Below are positions 58,885 to 64,000 of a stretch of DNA of 64,000 nt, in pieces. Source of the DNA: Dactylellina haptotyla. Taxonomy: Eukaryota > Ascomycota > Orbiliomycetes > Orbiliales > Orbiliaceae. The stretch spans positions 1,054,001 through 1,118,000 of the forward strand of contig CM062380.1 of the NCBI GenBank assembly GCA_031310005.1, in the 5' to 3' direction. A program made the position numbers and the translations under genes. Every line of letters begins with the position of its first letter. The stretch's first letter is position 1. Below the pieces are notes generated by a model. That model worked only from the letters and a program-made list of their open reading frames with translations. It made no database searches and was not told the origin of the DNA.

Positions 58885-61800
58885 TTAGTTTGGCCAATCG
58901 CTTTTACTCCCCTGTACTTTCTTCTTGATCTCCGATACTAGCTTTAAATTTCCTACGAAGTCAGTAAGCTTATTCTTCCCAATAGCCGCCATACTTGCAA
59001 ATTCGCTATCTTCCTCTAGAATGCCGAACGTATGTCCATGCTTCATTGTCGCTGGCCCTGATGCTACTCTAGAGTAGTTCAGGCCTCCTCCCCCAGGAGA
59101 TGTCTGGAACTTACCGGGAGCCGCAATGGTTGGTGCTGAAGTTGCTGAATATCCTTGTCCATAATTTTCCTTACCGATGTTATCCCATACTGCTGTGGCG
59201 CTGGACGACGACGACGCGACGCTCTCAGCCACTGCCTCCCAGCGGTTGGATAAACTACTCGATGGCCGCTCAGGCCTCTCCGCATTCTCCGCTCTTTCTA
59301 CACACATCGTCATTCGCTCCTTCAGGTTTAAACACATCTCGTGGAATAGCAGAACATTTCCGGAAAAGGGTTTAGAAGTTGCCCAGTCCTGGTGTTTTTC
59401 ATGGTATTTGAGCCACATTTGCACTAAGCGGCCAATAGCACGTGGCTGATCGATGAGGAAGGGGAGCGATGGGAACCCTTCCTTCGATGCCTGCCCTAGA
59501 CGAGCTTGGATTGTGATTGGCGTGGCATAAGATGGAGGCACCTGGAAGTTAATAACTTCTGGAGGCGCAGCGCTAATAACATCGATGAACTTTTTAAATT
59601 CGCTGGAATGCTCCTATGAGGACAGTTAGAAACATCTCTCTATGATGCAGTCACTATTCATCAGAACTTACATTCAAAAACTCGTTCATCGGCTCGAACC
59701 ACGGTTCCTTGACGCCGAACGTTGTCATATTCGCGAGCCCCTGAAGACTCTTAGCGAGTAATGTCAACGTTCGTTGCGCGTGTGTCCCAGGATGGTCTAT
59801 CATCTCAAGTTAGCATGTGTATTCAAAGATAGACTCTGTAAAAGCGTTCTTACCTTTTAGAATGCCAAAGAGCTTCGGGTTCATGATGGCAGGGCAGAAG
59901 AATCGTAAGAACAAGAAGCCAGAAACACTAGAGTATGTCGGGCCTTCGATAATGCCACCAAATTTCTCTTCCACCAGCATTCTGATGTGGAAGAGGATCT
60001 TCTTGACTTCAGTGGGGCATTTGTGGGGGGAAGTATAGATAGAGTGCCACACGGTGCGCACTAGGTTGTTTAATAGCTTCCAGTTGTGCTTGATCTCATC
60101 AGCTGATTTGCATTTCATAGGATCGACTTCGAGATAGATGTCATCCTCTGCAATGCGCTTGACGTGCTCGCCAATGGTCTCATCCATATACTCCTTGCCG
60201 TAGCGCTTCATATGGGCCTCTACAGCCTTTGTGAGGAGTGAGTTTCCACGGAATAGGAGGTTTGCTTCCATTTGGGCGCGTTTTGCAGGGTCCATCTTTT
60301 GTTGCTCAGGTTTTGCTTGGCTTAGTTGGACCTCTGCGTCTGTAGTTACACCAGGTATCGGAAAATTGTACTTGACGACGTTGTCCTCTTTGTGGTGCCC
60401 ACTGATTTCAGCCTCTGCGAGCGTCATCAGCCAATCTACAGACTTGCCCGAGACCTGGAAGATTTTTAGTAAGGTATGAGCTAGACGCCGAAGGTCCATG
60501 GATACGGCTTGACCGATCTGTAGTGTCAACCCGTTTCGGAAGTCTTGGAGGAGCTCGAGTAATGGCTTGTATTCGTCCATCATTAAGACGACTAATTCTT
60601 CTTTTCTCAGCTTGAGCAAAACTTCGCCAATCGGAACCTCGAGATGCCGCGAGATTGAGGATATCGGCCACCAGACTTCACTTTCTGTATCATATTCCAA
60701 CTGGTTTAAATCGATATTGACAATCCCGATGGTGTCCCCAGCTATTACAGAGTAATTTGACAGTGTCCCATTACTGCTTGTATGACCCCTATCTTTTTTA
60801 TGCTTCACAGTCCTCTGCTTTAGTACTACTTCGATGAAGTTCAATTGTGATGGGAGTTCGTTGAACTCGAATTGCTCCATCCACATGCAGGTAGGAGATC
60901 TGATTCGAGGCATTGATCTTGCACGGGCGTCACCGTCGATGTTGATTTCAAAGAAAAGCTCAGTGTCTTTCCTTTCCCCAAAGTTATGCCGATGTTCATC
61001 ACTGGGTGGAGCACCTGGGAATTTGGCTTCTATTATTCTCAGGTCTAGAAGACGGGGTACTCTAAAAGCATCGGTAAGAGCTGGTAGCCCAAAGTCGAAG
61101 CCTTGGGACTGCGAAGGGGTCTGGGGCGATGTAGCAGTAGACGCGGTCAAGCCCGCTGGGCCATACAGCTCCGGAACTGTATATGCTCTTAGGAGAACGA
61201 ACCAAACTTCGAATAGTATCTTGGTGTCAAGAGCCAAGTATATCGGCGGAGCTGGGGCTTGGAATCTTGCGTAGGGGCTGTAATGAGGATAGATACCGAT
61301 ACAATACTCGGATCCGAGAACCGATGGATCCAAGTACTGAATAGCTGATCTCGATAGCGACGAAAGTTGTATTACGTGTAGCAATGCAACATCGGCCTCG
61401 TTGTAGAGCTTGAATTCGCCATTTTCTTGCAATATACATGAGATTCTCCGCCATGATGGTCCAATGAGTTTCGAGGATTTTGAAGGTTTGTTGGCGGTCG
61501 CCGAAGAAGCTGGAATGACGTTCCCGGCACCACTCCGGTCCCAGAGTTGCATTTTGCCCACCTTGATGATAGCGGCTTCCCTCAGAGATGCAGCATCAGA
61601 ATTTCGTCGTCGATCGACTTTCCGATCTGTAGCTAATCTAACAGGTTGTGTTTTTACCATCTTGTTGTTAGGACCAGCAGGGCGGATCGGCTGCCAGCAA
61701 AGTAGCGCTGCAAGCCAACAATCATATTGATGTGGGTTTAACGGTCGAAGTTTGACGTCTTGCCTCGAACTGAAAGTGGAAACCTCGATGATTCCTTCGT

Positions 61801-62812
61801 ATTCGTCTGACTTTTGCCCACTCGTCCGTATCTGACAACCACGAAGATCCCCAATGACAGTAGATGTGCTCTTGTCATCTTTAACATCGACGAGTCTACC
61901 ACTGTCATCGACGATAGTGCAGAAGCCTTTTGTCCAAGTCATGCTATCCCCGATTCGGTACTCTAAGTTACTTTCCATCTTTCCGCGGAGTTCTTTCATG
62001 AGGGAAAGAACTTTACTAGCGTCCCCCGCTTGCTGTGACTTGAGATTCGAGTAGGAATCCGATGTTCGTACCGATGTAAGTGTACCGTTGGAGCCTTGGC
62101 TTCGGAGAGTTCTTTGCTTGTACAGCTTGCTGCTTGATTTTTGGACACCAGGGCGTTGACCCTGGCCGTTTGTGGAGTAGATAGTGGTAGAAATTTGAGC
62201 TGATGGCGACGCAACAGAAGGCGACGAAGCTGCAACTGAGGGTGAAGACGGCGAATTTTGAGACGGCGACGCTGTCTGTTGGGCATATGAACGATTTCTA
62301 AAGGTTTGGTTCTGGGTGTTTATCGAGATCTCGGCCATCGAGGCGGCAGAAGCAGGGGAGAGTTCGGTATCGTCCGTACTACTAGATGGCGAATGCGGCA
62401 CGATTCGTCCCCTTGTTCGGTATTCTATCGTTCTGTCGGCCATTGGATGAAACGGATTGCTGGTTGTCGGAGAGGTGGCATTATTCCGTTTCGGGAGCGG
62501 GAAATTGGCCATTCGGTTCTCGACTTTAGGGCCATCATGTGCTGTTGGTGTCCGAGGAGGGGTTGACAAGGACGATTTGGGTTCTTTGGTCTTGATTTCG
62601 TCCTCGTCATTTGGGACGGGCCGTATAGTCATCTCTCTGAACTGTGTGAGACTATTCATTGTCATAGTAGCGGACTGACTGCGTCGAATGGTCTTGACTT
62701 TGCGCTCCGGTGAGTTATTGCTCGAGCTAGGTCGTGTCCCAAAGCTTCGCCCAGGGGTACCTGTAGATCCGGTTAATACCCCGCCACTGGCGACACCATT
62801 GGCCGACACCAT
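58885..62812 (-). CDS. BUD2: Ras-family GTPase-activating protein, Bud2/Cla2 type
   Basis: In yeast, Bud2 inactivates the Rsr1/Bud1 GTPase and sets bud-site and polarity choice; the filamentous-fungal orthologue acts on Rsr1-like GTPases in hyphal polarity. Exons 62812-59854, 59796-59672 and 59613-58885 give 3813 bp, 1270 residues, in frame. Domains in order: a long Ser/Thr/Pro-rich N terminus (to about 270); PH-like segments (RGKMESNLEYRIGDSMTWTK and SWRRISCILQENGEFKLYNE); a C2-like stretch (LFFEINIDGDARARS); and a RasGAP domain. The RasGAP domain has the catalytic arginine in LFRGNSLLTKA (R855) and the signature FLFLRFFCPAIMNP (about 966-979). The last 90 residues are low complexity. The C-terminal third fits the RasGAP family closely. 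Confidence 0.88.
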
Positions 62813-63635
62813 CGTCCCTCGGCGTGGAGATCGTTTGCTTTCCCAGCGCCGCCTGCCAAATTGACGATGAAAATGGCAGGTATGTCGCAGTTTGCTAGAG
62901 TCGACAATTGGATCTGATGGAAAGGGTGTTGGAGGGGAGGTGCTGGTTGTCTACAGTCCTCCGAGTCGCACTAATGCTGATCAACCAACTAGCAAAACAG
63001 TCGTACAAAGACCACCTAATGTTATCAAGGGAGAGCCGAGCGTATATGGAGTTATTCACACGGGGCGATAGGAAGAACGAATTGAGAGGGAGACAAGTCG
63101 TCCGCGGTGAAGTAAGGTGAATTTTCGTGCCGTTTATCGATCCAGTCAACGATTTCGTCGTTATTTGTAACCGTCCCAAAGTTTGGATGTTGAAACTGGC
63201 GTAGAATAATAAGACGTCCACAATCCGGATTCAGCGGCAGTGAGGCATTGTTCTCCTTATTAATTTTTCTTTTAAGACCTTCCGATGTAGTTGCTTTGGC
63301 AGAGACAATAGAATAACGTTTCTTCTAATCCGGATCAGGCTGAAGCTAGAGAGAGGGTGGATATACCCAAAACTGAAGGCGCCAGATAGTATGAGGCAGG
63401 CGAAACCACTGATCCCGAAGAAGCGAGAAACAGCAAAGGAATTAAAAAGACGTCAAGGCTTTTTCTTATTTTTCTTGCACTCGTTTGGGAGGGAGGGGCC
63501 GGGTTTTGAGGGAAAGGAGACTCGGCTTTGAGATCGGGGGATGTCGCGATCTGTCTGGCGTTTTGAGATTCCGGGTAACAGCGAGCCGGACAGAAAGTAA
63601 GTAAATAGCGATCAGATCGCAACCCTTTTTGCTTG
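62813..63635. other. Intergenic: BUD2 promoter
   Basis: 0.8 kb with the RasGAP promoter on the left. A 104-codon minus frame at 63335-63649 is not supported and may be 3' UTR of the next gene. Confidence 0.5.
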
Positions 63636-63911
63636 TTATTTCCGAGCACAGACGATAGATGCTGTGCTTGTTCCCTGGTTTTGCCCGGGCTGGGCGTTTT
63701 GCTTTTTAGCGAGAGGGTTTAATTCTCCCTCGGTCTTTTCTGTCTTATCACTAATTTCCCAATTTTTTCTCTTTGGTTCCTTAATGTACAGCCCGTCGTC
63801 ACCGAGTGGAAATTTTGGTGTGGGCTTTTGGATGTGAAATGGGGTTGGGCGATGAGATTGGACTCGAGTTGTACGACCTGTGGCGTGAAAGGAAGGTGGC
63901 AGCCGACGGAG
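63636..63911 (-). CDS. Last exon of an unidentified, possibly mitochondrial protein (5' part outside window)
   Basis: A minus-strand frame with good coding character but no ATG, so it must be a downstream exon; the acceptor GTGTCTCAG places its start near 63911. It begins LLRRLPPSFHATGRTTR, which is basic, lacks acidic residues and resembles a mitochondrial targeting sequence. It continues PKFPLGDDGLYIKEPKRKNW and ends STASIVCARK. Upstream of the acceptor the frame meets a stop, in keeping with an intron. The first exon would lie beyond the right edge. No family recognised; a small mitochondrial protein is an inference from the arginine-rich start. Confidence 0.4.
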   Translation of the reverse strand, partial: LRRLPPSFHATGRTTRVQSHRPTPFHIQKPTPKFPLGDDGLYIKEPKRKNWEISDKTEKTEGELNPLAKKQNAQPGQNQGTSTASIVCARK

Positions 63912-64000
63912 CAGCTGAGACACGGACAGACAGAAAATAAGCTATCGTTGCTTCTCTCCTGTATCGTCGTCCTCTTGATACCTCTCTCTCTCCCTCTATC

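Overview
The window is nuclear DNA of a filamentous ascomycete (Pezizomycotina). Genes carry short introns with GT(A/G)xGT donors, CTAAC/TACTAAC branch sites and AG acceptors. Recognisable proteins are typical of that group: a Slt2/MpkA MAP kinase, Rtf1, Sas10/Utp3, Mim2, a Bud2-type RasGAP, Dal5-like and DHA1-like transporters and a tyrosinase. I cannot name the genus from sequence alone.

Layout. (1) 1-16.6 kb is a fairly dense core block: RTF1 (cut by the left edge), SLT2, an F-box gene, a phospholipase-D-like gene, SAS10/UTP3, MIM2 (divergent from SAS10) and a Dal5-type permease. (2) 16.6-27.5 kb is sparse: a decayed gene near 18 kb, a well-supported two-exon orphan gene at 22 kb and a few uncertain open frames. 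(3) 27.5-31.8 kb holds a DHA1-type MFS transporter and, convergent to it, an intracellular tyrosinase. (4) 31.8-56.8 kb is gene-poor. It contains an orphan gene at 35 kb, three related small genes on the minus strand (39.8, 41.2 and 49.2 kb), a possible small gene at 47.7 kb and several gene-like fragments. (5) 56.9-64 kb returns to core genes: a second F-box gene of the same family as the one at 5.4 kb, the Bud2-type RasGAP, and the 3' part of a gene running off the right edge.

The most interesting item is the small-protein family at 39.8-49.6 kb. Three genes of 80-109 codons share an 11-codon first exon, a phase-0 intron, an I-x-G-x-S-D motif early in exon 2 and a C-terminal CGC motif (CGCWN...CG..CVPP in two of them). 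Each has a TATA box about 175-210 bp upstream of the ATG. None has a signal peptide. A fourth gene at 22 kb shares the promoter and intron style and a CGC near its C terminus, but is otherwise different. I know of no described function. Exon boundaries were read by eye from splice signals and checked for frame; no similarity search was possible.
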